Assembly (NCBI GenBank): GCA_021286765.1
Contig: JAJTBS010000004.1
Span: forward strand, 91,427 to 155,426
DNA from: Holophagaceae bacterium
GTDB taxonomy: Bacteria > Acidobacteriota > Holophagae > Holophagales > Holophagaceae
Length of the DNA stretch: 64,000 bases
Direction of reading: 5' to 3'
Within the stretch, counting starts at the first letter, position 1. Each line of letters opens with the position of its first letter. Shown here piece by piece: positions 54,160 through 63,820 of the stretch. The notes under the pieces are model-generated. The model had not been told where the DNA came from. It saw only the letters and a list, made by a program, of their open reading frames with translations, and searched no databases. The position numbers were made by a program, and so were the translations under genes.

Positions 54160-56133
54160 ATGGTGCTGACCTTGAGCCACTTGAAGCGATCCAGTTCCTG
54201 TCGGTGGCGTCGTGCGGCGCTCCTGGCGCTGGGCCTGGCGCAGGTTCTGGCCGCCGGCCCCCCACCCCAACCTGCGTACGCGACCTACCCTCCGCTGCCG
54301 GCCGGGGTCACCTCCGTCACGGTGCTCGACAGCCAGGGCAAGTACGTGGGCCGGATTCCACCCCAGAGCCGGTATTGGGTGTCCCTGGACCGGATCCCCG
54401 GGTTCCTTCAGCAGGCGCTCCTGGCGGTGGAGGATGCCCGCTTCTACGAGCACGGCGGCCTCGACTACCGGAGCATCGCGCGGGCCGCATTCAAGGACGT
54501 GCTCAAGGGGCGGATGGCCGAGGGGGGATCGACCATCACCCAGCAGCTCATCAAGAACAAGTTCCTGACCCCGGCCCGAACCCTGGACCGGAAGCTCGAA
54601 GAGGCCAAGCTGGCCCTGGAGTTCGAGAAGCAGTACACCAAGCCGCAGATTCTGGAGATGTACTTCAATGAGATCTATTACGGAAACGGCGCCCAGGGCA
54701 TCGCCCAGGCCGCCCGCCTCTACTTCGACAAGAGCCCCGAAGAGCTGACCGAGGGTGAATGCCTTCTCTTGGCAGGCGTGCCCAAGAACCCGAGCCGGTA
54801 CAACCCCTTTGGGAAGGCGGCCGATGTGGTGGTGCGGCGGGATGTCGTCCTCAAGCGCATGGAGGACCTCAAGCTCATCTCGCCGCAGCGCAAATTAGCC
54901 CTCCAGGCCCACGGCGCCGCCACGCGCCCCCTGGGACAGGCTCCGCAGATCCTGGCCCAGATCCGAGCTGAGCTGATCGCCCGCCTGGGGCCCGAAGCCG
55001 TCGAGCAGGGCGGGCTGGAGGTGATCTCCGCCCTGGACCTGGACCTGCAGAAGGCCGCGGAGAAGACCTTGAAGGAGGGTGTCAGGCGCCTCGCGCCTGG
55101 ACTGCAGGGCGCCCTGGTCTGCCTGGATCCCGCCACGGGCGATGTCCTGGCTGCGGTGGGGGATGCGGATGGCGTTCACAATGCACTCAACCGGGCCTTC
55201 GTCTCCAAACGCCAGCCGGGCTCGGCCATCAAGCCCTTCATCTATGCCGCGGCCCTGGAAAAGGGGATCACCGCCGCCAGCCTCTGGAGCGACACCCCGG
55301 TGGCCTACGACGCCGGGAAGGGGCAGCTGTGGAAGCCGCAGAACTACGGCCGGGAACAGTTCGGGGAACTCTCCCTCCGGCAGGCCCTGGCTCACTCCGC
55401 CAACATCATCACGGTCAAGGTGCTGGAGCGCGTCGGCGTGCCGGCCTTCCTGGAATTGGCCGGGAAGACGGGCCTTCCGCTGCACGCTCAGAACGGCCTC
55501 TCGCTGGCCCTGGGCACGGAGGAGGTCACCCTGAAGGACCTGGTGCAGGCCTACACCCCTCTGGCCACCGGAGGCTCGAAGGCCGAGGCCCGGACCATCC
55601 TCCGGATCTACGACCGCAGACGCCAGGCCTGGATCGAGAACCCGCCGGTCGCAACCCAGGTGCTGTCGCCGGCCGCGGCCTTCATCACCACGCAGATACT
55701 GAAGGATGTCCTGACCTACGGCACCGCCAAGTCCCTTCGCGCCTTCAGCGAGGCCCATCCCGCGGCCGGAAAGACGGGCACCACGGATGACTGCATGGAC
55801 GCCTGGTTCGTGGGCTATACGCCGAACCTGGTGGCAGGCATCTGGATCGGGTACGACCAGCCCAGGTCCGGGGGGAAGGGATTCACGGGCGGGGCCGTCG
55901 CCGCCCCGCTCTGGGAGCGGTTCATGGCCAAGGCCGTGGCGTCCCGGCCTGCCGTCGATTTCCCCAGGCCGGAGAGCCTCGTGGTCCGCAGCATCGACCC
56001 CACGACGGGTCTCCTCGCCCGGGAGGAATGCCCCCAGAAGCAGGATGAATGGTTCATCCCGGGCACCGAACCTTTGGAGACCTGCGCCCGGCATGGCGCT
56101 GCAGCGCCGCCCCTGACGGAGGCGGCGCCCTAG
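54160..56133 (+). CDS. Class A penicillin-binding protein (bifunctional peptidoglycan synthase)
   Basis: About 657 residues. A short basic N-terminus and one anchor helix (AALLALGLAQVLAAG) precede the GT51 glycosyltransferase domain, with catalytic Glu91 in AVEDARFYEHGGLDY and GGSTITQQLIKNKFL. The transpeptidase domain has Ser355 in QPGSAIKPF, the SxN motif in AHSANIITVK and the KTG motif in AAGKTGTTDD. It polymerises and cross-links murein at the inner membrane. ATG 54160 is preceded only by AAGGA without spacing, so the exact start is unsure. It lies about 0.3 kb from the IS element and converges on the TupA-like gene. Confidence 0.9.
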   Translation: MVLTLSHLKRSSSCRWRRAALLALGLAQVLAAGPPPQPAYATYPPLPAGVTSVTVLDSQGKYVGRIPPQSRYWVSLDRIPGFLQQALLAVEDARFYEHGGLDYRSIARAAFKDVLKGRMAEGGSTITQQLIKNKFLTPARTLDRKLEEAKLALEFEKQYTKPQILEMYFNEIYYGNGAQGIAQAARLYFDKSPEELTEGECLLLAGVPKNPSRYNPFGKAADVVVRRDVVLKRMEDLKLISPQRKLALQAHGAATRPLGQAPQILAQIRAELIARLGPEAVEQGGLEVISALDLDLQKAAEKTLKEGVRRLAPGLQGALVCLDPATGDVLAAVGDADGVHNALNRAFVSKRQPGSAIKPFIYAAALEKGITAASLWSDTPVAYDAGKGQLWKPQNYGREQFGELSLRQALAHSANIITVKVLERVGVPAFLELAGKTGLPLHAQNGLSLALGTEEVTLKDLVQAYTPLATGGSKAEARTILRIYDRRRQAWIENPPVATQVLSPAAAFITTQILKDVLTYGTAKSLRAFSEAHPAAGKTGTTDDCMDAWFVGYTPNLVAGIWIGYDQPRSGGKGFTGGAVAAPLWERFMAKAVASRPAVDFPRPESLVVRSIDPTTGLLAREECPQKQDEWFIPGTEPLETCARHGAAAPPLTEAAP

Positions 56134-56141
56134 CCTGCCGG

Positions 56142-57023
56142 TTATTTGGAAGGCTGCGCCGCCTTCCAGGCTTTGGATTCGGGCATGAACAGGGGCTGGC
56201 CGTACTTCTCCTTGCCAAAGTCCGCGATGAGCTTCTGGCCCCGGTCCACGGCCGTGAGCCACTCCAGGAAGGTCATCGCATCCTTGAGGTTGACCTTCGG
56301 AAACTTGGCAGGGTTCACGGGGATGAGTGAGATATGATTCAGCAGAACCTCGTCCCCTTCCACCAGAATGGCCAGCTTGATGCGATCCTTCGCACCCAGG
56401 TAGCTCGCCCGGTCAATGACGGTGTAGGCGTTCTGAGCATCGGTGTAGAGAAGCGTCGGAACATTACCCTCACTGCCCTTGGTGAAGGTTTTGTACCAGG
56501 TGGCCTGGGGCTTCACGCCCGCCTTGGACCAGAGTTCCTTCTCCGCCACATGCGTGCCTGATTGGTCGCCCCGGGTGATGAAGGGCGCGGCCTTGGACGC
56601 CAGCGTCTGAAGGGCCTGGACGGCGCTTTTGAGTCCCCGGATGCCAGCAGGGTCAGACGCCGGCCCCACAAGGACGAAGTCGTTGTACATGAGCGGCACC
56701 CGCTGAACTCCGTAGCCCTCGGCCACGAACTTCTCCTCAAGTGCCTTGGCATGCACCAGCACCAGGTCCACGCTGCCCTGCTTGGCCAGCTCCAAGGCAG
56801 CGCCGGTCCCTGCCCCCACATGCCTGACGCGGAGGCCCGTGTCCTTCTCGAAGGCGGTCTCCAGGGCGTCCACGATCCCGGCATCAATGGGACCGATCGT
56901 GCTCGCCAGGTAGACAAAGCCCTGGCCCTCCTGGGCCGCCAGCTGCAAAGGCAGGAAGACCAGAACGGAGACGAAGCATCGCAGCCAGCCCTTCAAAACC
57001 CACCTCCCCATGCGTGTCGTCAT
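56142..57023 (-). CDS. TupA-like tungstate/oxyanion-binding periplasmic protein
   Basis: A 293-residue solute-binding protein with a signal peptide (about 1-30). The order of motifs is that of TupA: an N-terminal oxyanion loop, GTGAALELAKQGSVDLVLVH, FVAEGYGVQRVPLMYNDFVL and FITRGDQSGTHVAEKELW. The usual TTTS loop is changed to ASTIGPIDAGIV, so tungstate may not be the ligand. The permease (TupB) and ATPase (TupC) genes are not next to it; it converges on the PBP gene. It could sense or bind tungstate, molybdate or another oxyanion. Confidence 0.78.
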   Translation of the reverse strand: MTTRMGRWVLKGWLRCFVSVLVFLPLQLAAQEGQGFVYLASTIGPIDAGIVDALETAFEKDTGLRVRHVGAGTGAALELAKQGSVDLVLVHAKALEEKFVAEGYGVQRVPLMYNDFVLVGPASDPAGIRGLKSAVQALQTLASKAAPFITRGDQSGTHVAEKELWSKAGVKPQATWYKTFTKGSEGNVPTLLYTDAQNAYTVIDRASYLGAKDRIKLAILVEGDEVLLNHISLIPVNPAKFPKVNLKDAMTFLEWLTAVDRGQKLIADFGKEKYGQPLFMPESKAWKAAQPSK

Positions 57024-57347
57024 TCACCCGATGAAGGGGCGCACCGCGCTGCCAGGTCATCGGTGTTCCATCATCCGACCGTCGTCCCCGTTCGTCAGGG
57101 CGCGCGATGATCTTACCCAAATATAACGAAAGGTCATCACCCCCATCTGGCCCATCGACCCAAGCGGCGTTTCGACGGGCCAGCGGGAGTTCAGGCCTCC
57201 GCCTTCCCCGACCGCCCCGCCCCGGAACCCCTGCCCGGCCGGAGATTGGGGGATGGGACCCAGGCCAGGGCTGTGGCATTGTGGCTACAACTCCCCTGCA
57301 ACCCCACACCGCCCCCTCACCTGGGGTGGCTTGGCATGAGGCCTCCG
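57024..57347. other. Divergent intergenic region with a ModE-like half-site
   Basis: This gap separates the TupA-like gene from the acyl-CoA synthetase gene. AATATAACG at 57120-57128 (complement CGTTATATT) equals the half-site of ModE-type molybdate/tungstate regulators; the second half is not evident. The rest is GC-rich and shows no gene, although an in-frame extension of the synthetase runs through it. Confidence 0.35.
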
Positions 57348-58925
57348 ATGCAGCCCTCCTCCTCCCTGCCCCCGGCAACCCCGCCCAACCGCCAGGAACT
57401 TTCTCCCATCTTCCTGCTTGAACGGGCGGGTGAGGTGTTCGCGGAACGCCCGGCCGTCACGGATGGTGGCCAGCGGTTCACCTGGCGGGAGTTCCGTGCC
57501 CGGGCGCGGCGCTTCGCCTCGGCGCTGCGGGCCGCAGGGTTGCAGAAGGGCGACCGGATCGCCTTCCTCGCCTTCAACTCGGAGCCACTGCTGCTGGCCC
57601 ACTTCGCGGTCCCCCTGGCGGGGGGCATCCTGGTGGCGATCAACACGCGCCTGAACCCGGAGGAGATCGCCTACATCGTGAGCCACAGCGGGGCCACCCG
57701 GGTCTTCGTGTCGCCGGAGCTTCAGCCGCAGCTGGCCGGCGTGCCGGCTTCGGTGCCGCGCACCGTGCTGGGCCCCGAGCTCGAGGCCCTGCTCCAGGGC
57801 GGCTCCGAGGCCCCCGTGGCGCCCTGGCTGGTGAGCGAGGACGAACCCATCACCATCAACTACACGTCCGGCACCACTGGCCGCCCCAAGGGGGTGGTCT
57901 ACCACCACCGGGGCGCCTACCTGAACGCGCTGGCCATGGTGCTGGATCACCGGGTGCAGGCCGAATCCCAGTACCTCTGGACCCTGCCGATGTTCCACTG
58001 CAACGGCTGGTGCTTCACCTGGGGCCTGGCGGCCGTGGGCGCAGAGAGCATCTGCATCCCGAAGATCGAGCCCGGGCCCACCTGGCAGCTCTTCGATGGC
58101 GGCGTCACCCACTTCTGCGCGGCCCCGACGGTCTGCACCATGCTCGTGACCGACCCCGCCGCCCACCGGCTCGAGCGGCCCGTGCGGCTCTTCACCGCGG
58201 GCGCCCCGCCCTCGCCGACGCTCATCGCCCGCATGGCCGAGCTGAACTTCCAGCTCGACCACGTGTACGGCCTCACGGAAGTCTACGGCCCCTTCACCAT
58301 CAACGTGCCGGCTCCCGGGCAGGAGACGCTGCCCCCGGCCAAGCAGGCAGAGCTGCGGGCCCGCCAGGGCATGCCCAATGTCTGCGCGGGCGAGGTCCGC
58401 ATCGTCGACCCGGACATGAACGACGTGCCCCGGGACGGCATGACCATGGGCGAGGTCGTCATGCGCGGCAACGTGGTGATGACGGGCTATTTCGAGGATC
58501 CGGAGTCCACGGCGAAGGCCTTCCACGGCGGCTGGTTCCACTCCGGGGATCTCGGCGTGCAGCACTCGGATGGCGCCATCGAGCTGCGCGACCGGGCCAA
58601 GGACATCATCATCTCCGGCGGCGAGAACATCTCGACGATCGAGGTGGAGCAGGCCCTGGTCTCCCACCCGGCCGTGATGGAGTGCGCCGTCATCGCCGTG
58701 CCCGATCCGAAGTGGGGCGAAGTGCCCAAAGCCTTCGTGACGCTCAAGCCCGGGGCCTCGGTCACCACCGAGGAGCTGGTCGCGCACTGCCGCAACCGCC
58801 TGGCCAACTTCAAGCTGCCCCGGCACATCGAGTTCGGCGCCCTGCCCAAGACCTCGACCGGCAAGATCCAGAAGTTCATGCTGCGCGACAAGGAGTGGCA
58901 GGGGCGCAAGACCCGCATCAACTGA
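57348..58925 (+). CDS. Acyl-CoA synthetase (AMP-forming, ANL superfamily)
   Basis: A 525-residue adenylating ligase that activates a carboxylic acid with ATP and CoA. The P-loop is INYTSGTTGRPKGVVYHH; other core motifs are VYGLTEVYGPFTIN, GWFHSGDLGVQHSDGAIELR and the catalytic-lysine end LPKTSTGKIQKFML. The closest style is medium-chain fatty-acyl-CoA ligase (LcfB/AlkK type). ATG 57348 is preferred for GAGG 6 bp upstream. The cNMP/CBS/DUF294 regulator gene follows by 10 bp, suggesting one operon for organic-acid use. Confidence 0.9.
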   Translation: MQPSSSLPPATPPNRQELSPIFLLERAGEVFAERPAVTDGGQRFTWREFRARARRFASALRAAGLQKGDRIAFLAFNSEPLLLAHFAVPLAGGILVAINTRLNPEEIAYIVSHSGATRVFVSPELQPQLAGVPASVPRTVLGPELEALLQGGSEAPVAPWLVSEDEPITINYTSGTTGRPKGVVYHHRGAYLNALAMVLDHRVQAESQYLWTLPMFHCNGWCFTWGLAAVGAESICIPKIEPGPTWQLFDGGVTHFCAAPTVCTMLVTDPAAHRLERPVRLFTAGAPPSPTLIARMAELNFQLDHVYGLTEVYGPFTINVPAPGQETLPPAKQAELRARQGMPNVCAGEVRIVDPDMNDVPRDGMTMGEVVMRGNVVMTGYFEDPESTAKAFHGGWFHSGDLGVQHSDGAIELRDRAKDIIISGGENISTIEVEQALVSHPAVMECAVIAVPDPKWGEVPKAFVTLKPGASVTTEELVAHCRNRLANFKLPRHIEFGALPKTSTGKIQKFMLRDKEWQGRKTRIN

Positions 58926-58935
58926 AAGCTGGCCC

Positions 58936-60834
58936 ATGCTGATCGACGAGACGGTCCGGTTCCTGTCCCAGGTGCCCCCCTTCCAGTTCCTGGAGGAGCC
59001 GCTGCTGCGGGAGCTGGTCCAGAGCCTGACGATGGCCTTCCACCCCAAGGGCGCGGTAATCCTGCACCAGGACGGGCCCGTCAGCGACCACCTCCAGATC
59101 GTCAAGAAAGGGTTGGTCAAGATCACGCTGCGCCCTGAGGGCAATGGGGATGAGGTGGTGGTGGACTACCGGGAGCGGGGGGAGACCTTCGGCCTGGTCT
59201 CGCTCATGGGCGGCCACCAGCGGACCACCATCGTGGCCATGCAGGACACCACCTGCTACCTGCTGCCAAAGGAGCGGTTCAACGAGCTGGTGGTCAGCCA
59301 CCCCGCCATCACCGAGTACCTGCTCCAGTTCCACCTGACCAAGTACGCCGACATGACCTCCCGGGAGATTCAGGGCAAGAGCCTGTTCCTGGAGAGCAGC
59401 GACCACCTGCTGTTCACGGCCCAGGTGGGGGAGATCTGCCAGCGGTTCACCACCGTCGTGGAAGCCGACACCACCATCCGCCAGACCGCCCGGCGCATGG
59501 CGGAGGAACGGCAGAGCGCGGCCCTGGTGGTGGGGCCCAACGGGGAGCCCATCGGCATCCTCACGGATTCGGATTTCCGCACCCGGGTGGTGGCTGAAGG
59601 ACAGTCCATCGACAGCCCGGTGTCGCGGGTCATGAGCCACCCGGTGGTCTCGGTGGACGAGCAGGATCCCTGCTTCGAGGTGGTCCTCAAAATGCTCCAG
59701 TGCGACATCGAGCATGTGGCGGTCACACGGGGGGGCGCCATCCGGGGCGTGGTGACCAACCACGACTTCCTGGTGCTGCAGGGGCGGAGCCCCCTGGCCT
59801 TCTCCGAGGACATCGAGCACCAGACCACCCTGGAGGGCCTGGCGCCGGTCTCGCGCAAGGCCATGTCCATCATTGGCGTGCTGCTGCGGGAGGGCGCCCG
59901 GGCCACCAACATCATCCGGATCATCTCCGAGCTGAACGACCGGGTGGTGCGCAAGGTGCTGGAGCTGGCCGAGCGCGAGCTGGGGCCGCCGCCCGTGCCC
60001 TACTGCTGGCTCGCCCTCGGCAGCGAGGGCCGCAAGGAGCAGACCTTCCGCACCGACCAGGACAACGCCCTGGTCTATGCCGATGTGTTCGACAGCCAGA
60101 AACCCCGGGTCGCCGAGTATTTCCGGCGCTTTGCGGTGTTCATGCGCAATGGCCTGATCCAGTGCGGGTTCGAGGCCTGCCCGGCCAACTACATGGCCAG
60201 CAACCCGGACTGGTGCCAGCCCCTGGCCCAGTGGAAGCGGTACTTCAGCACCTGGATCTCCGAGCCCACGCCTGAAGCCGTGCTGAAGTCGCTCATCTTC
60301 TTCGATTTCAGGCCGCTGCACGGCGACCGGTCCCTGGCCTGGAGCCTGCGCGAGCACTTCGGCCGGCTCATCCCGGACTACCCGGTCTTCCTGGGCTTCC
60401 TGGCCAACATGCTCGTGCGCAACCGCCCGCCGCTCGGCTTCTTCGGGGGCGTGGCGGTGGAACGGAATGGCGAACACAAGGACGGCCTGAACCTGAAGAT
60501 CAAGGCCGTGGCGCCCCTGGTGGACATCGCCCGGCTCTTCGCCCTGGAGAAGGGGATCCAGCAGGTCTCCACCGTGGACCGGTTGGAGGCGTTGCGGGGC
60601 GGCACCTCCCTCATCTCAGAGCTGGTGGACGAGCTGGAGTACTCCTTCGAGTTCGTCACCCTGCTGAGGATCCACCACCAGTACCGGCAGGCGGAGGCCG
60701 GGCAGCCCATCGACAACTTCATCCGCTTCGACGGCCTGAGCAGCCTGGAGCGCCAGTCGCTCAAGAATGCCTTCCGCCTCATTCTCAAGGTCCAGGACCA
60801 AGTTATGGACCGTTACAAATCCTTCATCATCTGA
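58936..60834 (+). CDS. cNMP-binding / CBS / DUF294 nucleotidyltransferase-like regulator
   Basis: A 632-residue signalling protein. A cyclic-nucleotide-binding domain (about 10-130) precedes two CBS domains (about 165-285; ALVVGPNGEPIGILTDSDFR and RGVVTNHDFLVLQ), a DUF294 nucleotidyltransferase-like domain with CWLALGSEGRKEQTFRTDQD (GSxGR and DxD), and the DUF294-C helical region. The family resembles GlnD uridylyltransferases and is often found near actP and acetate genes. It lies between the acyl-CoA synthetase and a DEDDh exonuclease in tight order (10 and 8 bp gaps). It may adjust fatty-acid/acetate use to nucleotide signals; the target is unknown. Confidence 0.88.
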   Translation: MLIDETVRFLSQVPPFQFLEEPLLRELVQSLTMAFHPKGAVILHQDGPVSDHLQIVKKGLVKITLRPEGNGDEVVVDYRERGETFGLVSLMGGHQRTTIVAMQDTTCYLLPKERFNELVVSHPAITEYLLQFHLTKYADMTSREIQGKSLFLESSDHLLFTAQVGEICQRFTTVVEADTTIRQTARRMAEERQSAALVVGPNGEPIGILTDSDFRTRVVAEGQSIDSPVSRVMSHPVVSVDEQDPCFEVVLKMLQCDIEHVAVTRGGAIRGVVTNHDFLVLQGRSPLAFSEDIEHQTTLEGLAPVSRKAMSIIGVLLREGARATNIIRIISELNDRVVRKVLELAERELGPPPVPYCWLALGSEGRKEQTFRTDQDNALVYADVFDSQKPRVAEYFRRFAVFMRNGLIQCGFEACPANYMASNPDWCQPLAQWKRYFSTWISEPTPEAVLKSLIFFDFRPLHGDRSLAWSLREHFGRLIPDYPVFLGFLANMLVRNRPPLGFFGGVAVERNGEHKDGLNLKIKAVAPLVDIARLFALEKGIQQVSTVDRLEALRGGTSLISELVDELEYSFEFVTLLRIHHQYRQAEAGQPIDNFIRFDGLSSLERQSLKNAFRLILKVQDQVMDRYKSFII

Positions 60835-60842
60835 GGCGCGGC

Positions 60843-61550
60843 ATGGGGCTGATGGCGTGGGGCCGGGAGAAGCTGGGCGCAGGGCCGCCCGGCGGGGACC
60901 TGGCGGTTGCCGAGCTCCGCTTCACCGTGCTCGACACCGAACTGACCGGCCTTGACACCCGCCGGGACGACATCATCGCCATCGGGGCCCTCCACATGCA
61001 GGGCGGCCGGATCGAACTGGGGGGCGCCTTCCAGGAGCTGGTGAAACCCACCGCCCGGCTCGATGGCCGCACCGTCGTCATCCATGGCATCACCCCCTCC
61101 GAGTTGGAGGCCCGGCCCGCCATCAGCGAGGTGCTGGCTGCCTTCCTGGATTATGCGGCGGGAACCGTTCTCGTCGGCCACTGCCTCGCCCTGGACCTGG
61201 CCTTCCTCAACCGGGACGCCAAGCGGTCGGGGAGGCCCCCCTTCCGGAATGCGGCGGTGGACACCCTGTCCCTCTTCGGCTGGCTCCGGCGCCGCGCCAT
61301 GGACCACCCCGCCTTCACCCTCGAACGACCCGCCCCGAGCCTCTACGACCTGGCCGACGCCTTTGAGGTCCCAGTGGAGGCGGCGCACTCCGCCATCGGC
61401 GATGCCTACATCACAGCCCAGGTCTTCCAGCGCTTCCTGCCCTTCCTGAGGCAGGCCGGCGTCGAGAGCCTCGCGGGCCTGCGGCGGGTCGGGGATCCCC
61501 GGCGCCAGTTGGCCAACCTGGCGGACCAAGAGGGGCACACCCACTTCTGA
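60843..61550 (+). CDS. DEDDh 3'-5' exonuclease (DnaQ/epsilon-like)
   Basis: A 235-residue protein with the four acidic residues and His of the DEDDh group: VLDTELTGLD (Asp-x-Glu), GHCLALDLAFL (Asp) and HSAIGDAYITAQ (His and Asp). It resembles the stand-alone epsilon-like exonucleases that accompany DUF294/CBS proteins. It would trim DNA or RNA 3' ends with magnesium. It follows the DUF294 gene by 8 bp. A terminator hairpin lies 7 bp beyond its stop, where it meets the convergent actP gene. Confidence 0.88.
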   Translation: MGLMAWGREKLGAGPPGGDLAVAELRFTVLDTELTGLDTRRDDIIAIGALHMQGGRIELGGAFQELVKPTARLDGRTVVIHGITPSELEARPAISEVLAAFLDYAAGTVLVGHCLALDLAFLNRDAKRSGRPPFRNAAVDTLSLFGWLRRRAMDHPAFTLERPAPSLYDLADAFEVPVEAAHSAIGDAYITAQVFQRFLPFLRQAGVESLAGLRRVGDPRRQLANLADQEGHTHF

Positions 61551-61557
61551 ACGGGAA

Positions 61558-61586
61558 AACGGCCGGGGAGGAAAGTCCCGGCCGTT
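61558..61586. terminator. Bidirectional hairpin between exonuclease and actP genes
   Basis: AACGGCCGGG (61558-61567) pairs perfectly with CCCGGCCGTT (61577-61586) over a nine-base loop. A short T pair follows on the plus strand and A residues precede, so it can serve both convergent units. Confidence 0.65.
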
Positions 61587-61609
61587 CTGGGTGTTCGCCG
61601 AATCCGGCT

Positions 61610-63283
61610 TCAGTGCTTGGAGGCGGTGGCGGCGCCGAAGCCCGTCTGGGCCCGCACGTACTGATCCTCGAAGGCTTCGATTTCGGCCTTCGCGCGGTCG
61701 CTGCCATCCAGCTTCGAGAAGATGAAGGCCAGCAGGAAGGCGATGGGCATGGCGAAGAGGGCGGGCTGGGTGTAGGGGAAGAGGGCCGCCTTCTTGCCGA
61801 TCACGTCCACCCACACCGACTTGGAGAACAGCACGAACAGCACGGCGGACACGAGGCCGCCGTAGCCGCCCCAGAGCGCGCCGCGGGTGGTGAGGCCCTT
61901 CCAGTACATGGAGAGGATCAGCACCGGGAAGTTCGCCGCGGCCGCCACGCCGAAGGCGAGGCCCACCATGAAGGCGATGTTCTGCTTCTCGAAGAGGATG
62001 CCCAGCACGATGGCCACGAAGCCCAGGCAGATGGTGGCGATCTTGGAGACCCTGATCTCGGTGGCCTCCGAGGCCTGCCCCTTCTTCAGCACCCGGGCGT
62101 AGAGATCGTGGGAGATGGCGGAGGCGCCCGCCAGGGCCAGGCCCGACACCACGGCCAGGATGGTGGCGAAGGCCACTGCCGCCAGGAAGCCCAGCAGCAT
62201 GTTGCCGCCCACGGCCTTGGCCAGGTGCATGGCGACCATGTTGCCACCGCCGATGAGCTTGCCGCCGATCTTGCCGCCCTCGAAGAAGGCCCCGTTCTGG
62301 CCCACGATGAGGATGCCGCAGAGGCCCATGAGGAAGATGACGTTGAAGAAGTAGGACACGAAGCCGGAAGCGTACAGCACCGACTTGCGCGCTTCCTTCG
62401 CGTTGGTGACAGTGAAGAACCGCATGAGGATGTGGGGCAGGCCGGCGGTGCCGAACATGAGGCCGAGGCCCAGGGAGATGGCGGTCACGGGATCGGCGAG
62501 CAGGCTGCCGGGATACATGAGCTTGGGTCCGAGCTTGTGCACGGCGGTGGCCTTCTCCACCAGGGTGTGGTACGAGAAGCCGAACTGGCTCATGGCCAGC
62601 ACCATGACCAGCGTGCCGCCCACGAGCAGCATGCAGGCCTTGATGATCTGCACCCAGGTGGTGGCCACCATGCCGCCGAAGATGACGTAGACCATCATCA
62701 GCAGCCCCACGACGAAGATGGCGACCTTGTATTCCAGGCCGAAGAGCAGCTTGATGAGCTGCCCGGCGCCCACCATCTGGGCCAGCAGGTAGAAGCAGAC
62801 CACGGTCAGCGACGAGATGGCCGCCATGGTGCGCACCTTGCCCTGGTCCAGGCGGTAGGCGGTGATGTCCGAGAAGGTGAAGCGGCCCAGGTTGCGCAGG
62901 CGCTCGGCCATGAGGAAGAGGATGATGGGCCAGCCGGCGAAGAAGGCCAGCATGTAGATGTAGCCGTCATAGCCCTGGCCATAGACCATGGCGCTGAGGC
63001 CCAGGAGCGTGGCCGCGGACATGTAGTCGCCGGCGATGGCGAGGCCGTTCTGGAAGCCGGTGATGCCGCCGCCCGCCGTGTAGAAGTCCGCGGTGGACTT
63101 GGTGCGGCTGGCGGCCCAGTAGGTGATCCCCATGGTGAGCGCCACGAAGATGCAGAACATGATGATGGCGTGCCAGTTGGTGGCCTGCTTCTCCTGGATA
63201 CCATCCAGGGCCGGACCCGCGTGGGCCAGGAGGGAAGTGCCGAGCAGGCCCAGGGCCAGGCCGATACGGTTCAGGAGGCGCAT
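61610..63283 (-). CDS. actP: Cation:acetate symporter (SSS family)
   Basis: A 557-residue sodium:solute symporter. After a signal-like first helix it shows [51 protein letters not shown] and [14 protein letters not shown], as in ActP (acetate/short-chain acid uptake). About 13 helices are expected. ATG 63283 overlaps the DUF485 stop by one base; GTG 63286 is possible. ActP plus DUF485 next to acyl-CoA synthetase and DUF294 genes is a recurrent acetate-use neighbourhood. Confidence 0.92.
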   Translation of the reverse strand: MRLLNRIGLALGLLGTSLLAHAGPALDGIQEKQATNWHAIIMFCIFVALTMGITYWAASRTKSTADFYTAGGGITGFQNGLAIAGDYMSAATLLGLSAMVYGQGYDGYIYMLAFFAGWPIILFLMAERLRNLGRFTFSDITAYRLDQGKVRTMAAISSLTVVCFYLLAQMVGAGQLIKLLFGLEYKVAIFVVGLLMMVYVIFGGMVATTWVQIIKACMLLVGGTLVMVLAMSQFGFSYHTLVEKATAVHKLGPKLMYPGSLLADPVTAISLGLGLMFGTAGLPHILMRFFTVTNAKEARKSVLYASGFVSYFFNVIFLMGLCGILIVGQNGAFFEGGKIGGKLIGGGNMVAMHLAKAVGGNMLLGFLAAVAFATILAVVSGLALAGASAISHDLYARVLKKGQASEATEIRVSKIATICLGFVAIVLGILFEKQNIAFMVGLAFGVAAAANFPVLILSMYWKGLTTRGALWGGYGGLVSAVLFVLFSKSVWVDVIGKKAALFPYTQPALFAMPIAFLLAFIFSKLDGSDRAKAEIEAFEDQYVRAQTGFGAATASKH

Positions 63284-63603
63284 CACTTGTTCTCCTTCCA
63301 GGCGTCCTTGATCAGGTCCGCGGTCAATTCGTCGTACTCCCCGTTGGCCTTCCGGACATACACCGCCGTGAGCACCCAGAAGAAGATGAACATGAAGAGC
63401 TCGAAGGCCACGCCGAAGGTCACCATGGAGCCCTGGTAGATGGGGCGGCCGAGCAGCGCGGGCCGGAAGGCCACCAGCAGCACGAAACCGTAGAACATCC
63501 CCAGCACGATGAAGGCCAGCGTCCAGGCGAACCGCCCCCGCTTGGCCACGAGTTTCTGGAACTTGGGATTGGCGCGCATGTGCTCGTACATCTCGCTGCT
63601 CAT
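63283..63603 (-). CDS. DUF485 membrane protein (actP partner)
   Basis: A 106-residue protein with two helices ([20 protein letters not shown] and [19 protein letters not shown]), the layout of DUF485 (YjcH). These proteins accompany ActP and are thought to aid its assembly or activity. ATG 63603 has GGAGG 9 bp upstream. It is translationally coupled to actP. Confidence 0.9.
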   Translation of the reverse strand: MSSEMYEHMRANPKFQKLVAKRGRFAWTLAFIVLGMFYGFVLLVAFRPALLGRPIYQGSMVTFGVAFELFMFIFFWVLTAVYVRKANGEYDELTADLIKDAWKENK

Positions 63604-63820
63604 GGCAGGACCCCTCCTATGGTTTGGAATATGGACCGGCTCCATCCCATGGGGGGAATGGAGACAGGCGGCATGGATGTAGGATGAACTGGGGCCAAGG
63701 CTACTCGGAATGGAGCCACCGCATCCAGCCAACCGGTGAGAATGTGCCTTAAAGCACAGCAGGGCCCAAGCCGGGAGAGGCCAGGAACGGCCCGGGGGCC
63801 CGCTGGCAAGGGGAGGGGAA

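Noticed and set aside
61613..63439. A 608-codon open frame on the plus strand opposite actP
   Set aside because: Antisense shadow with the same Gly/His/Glu-rich bias; actP has clear SSS-family motifs.
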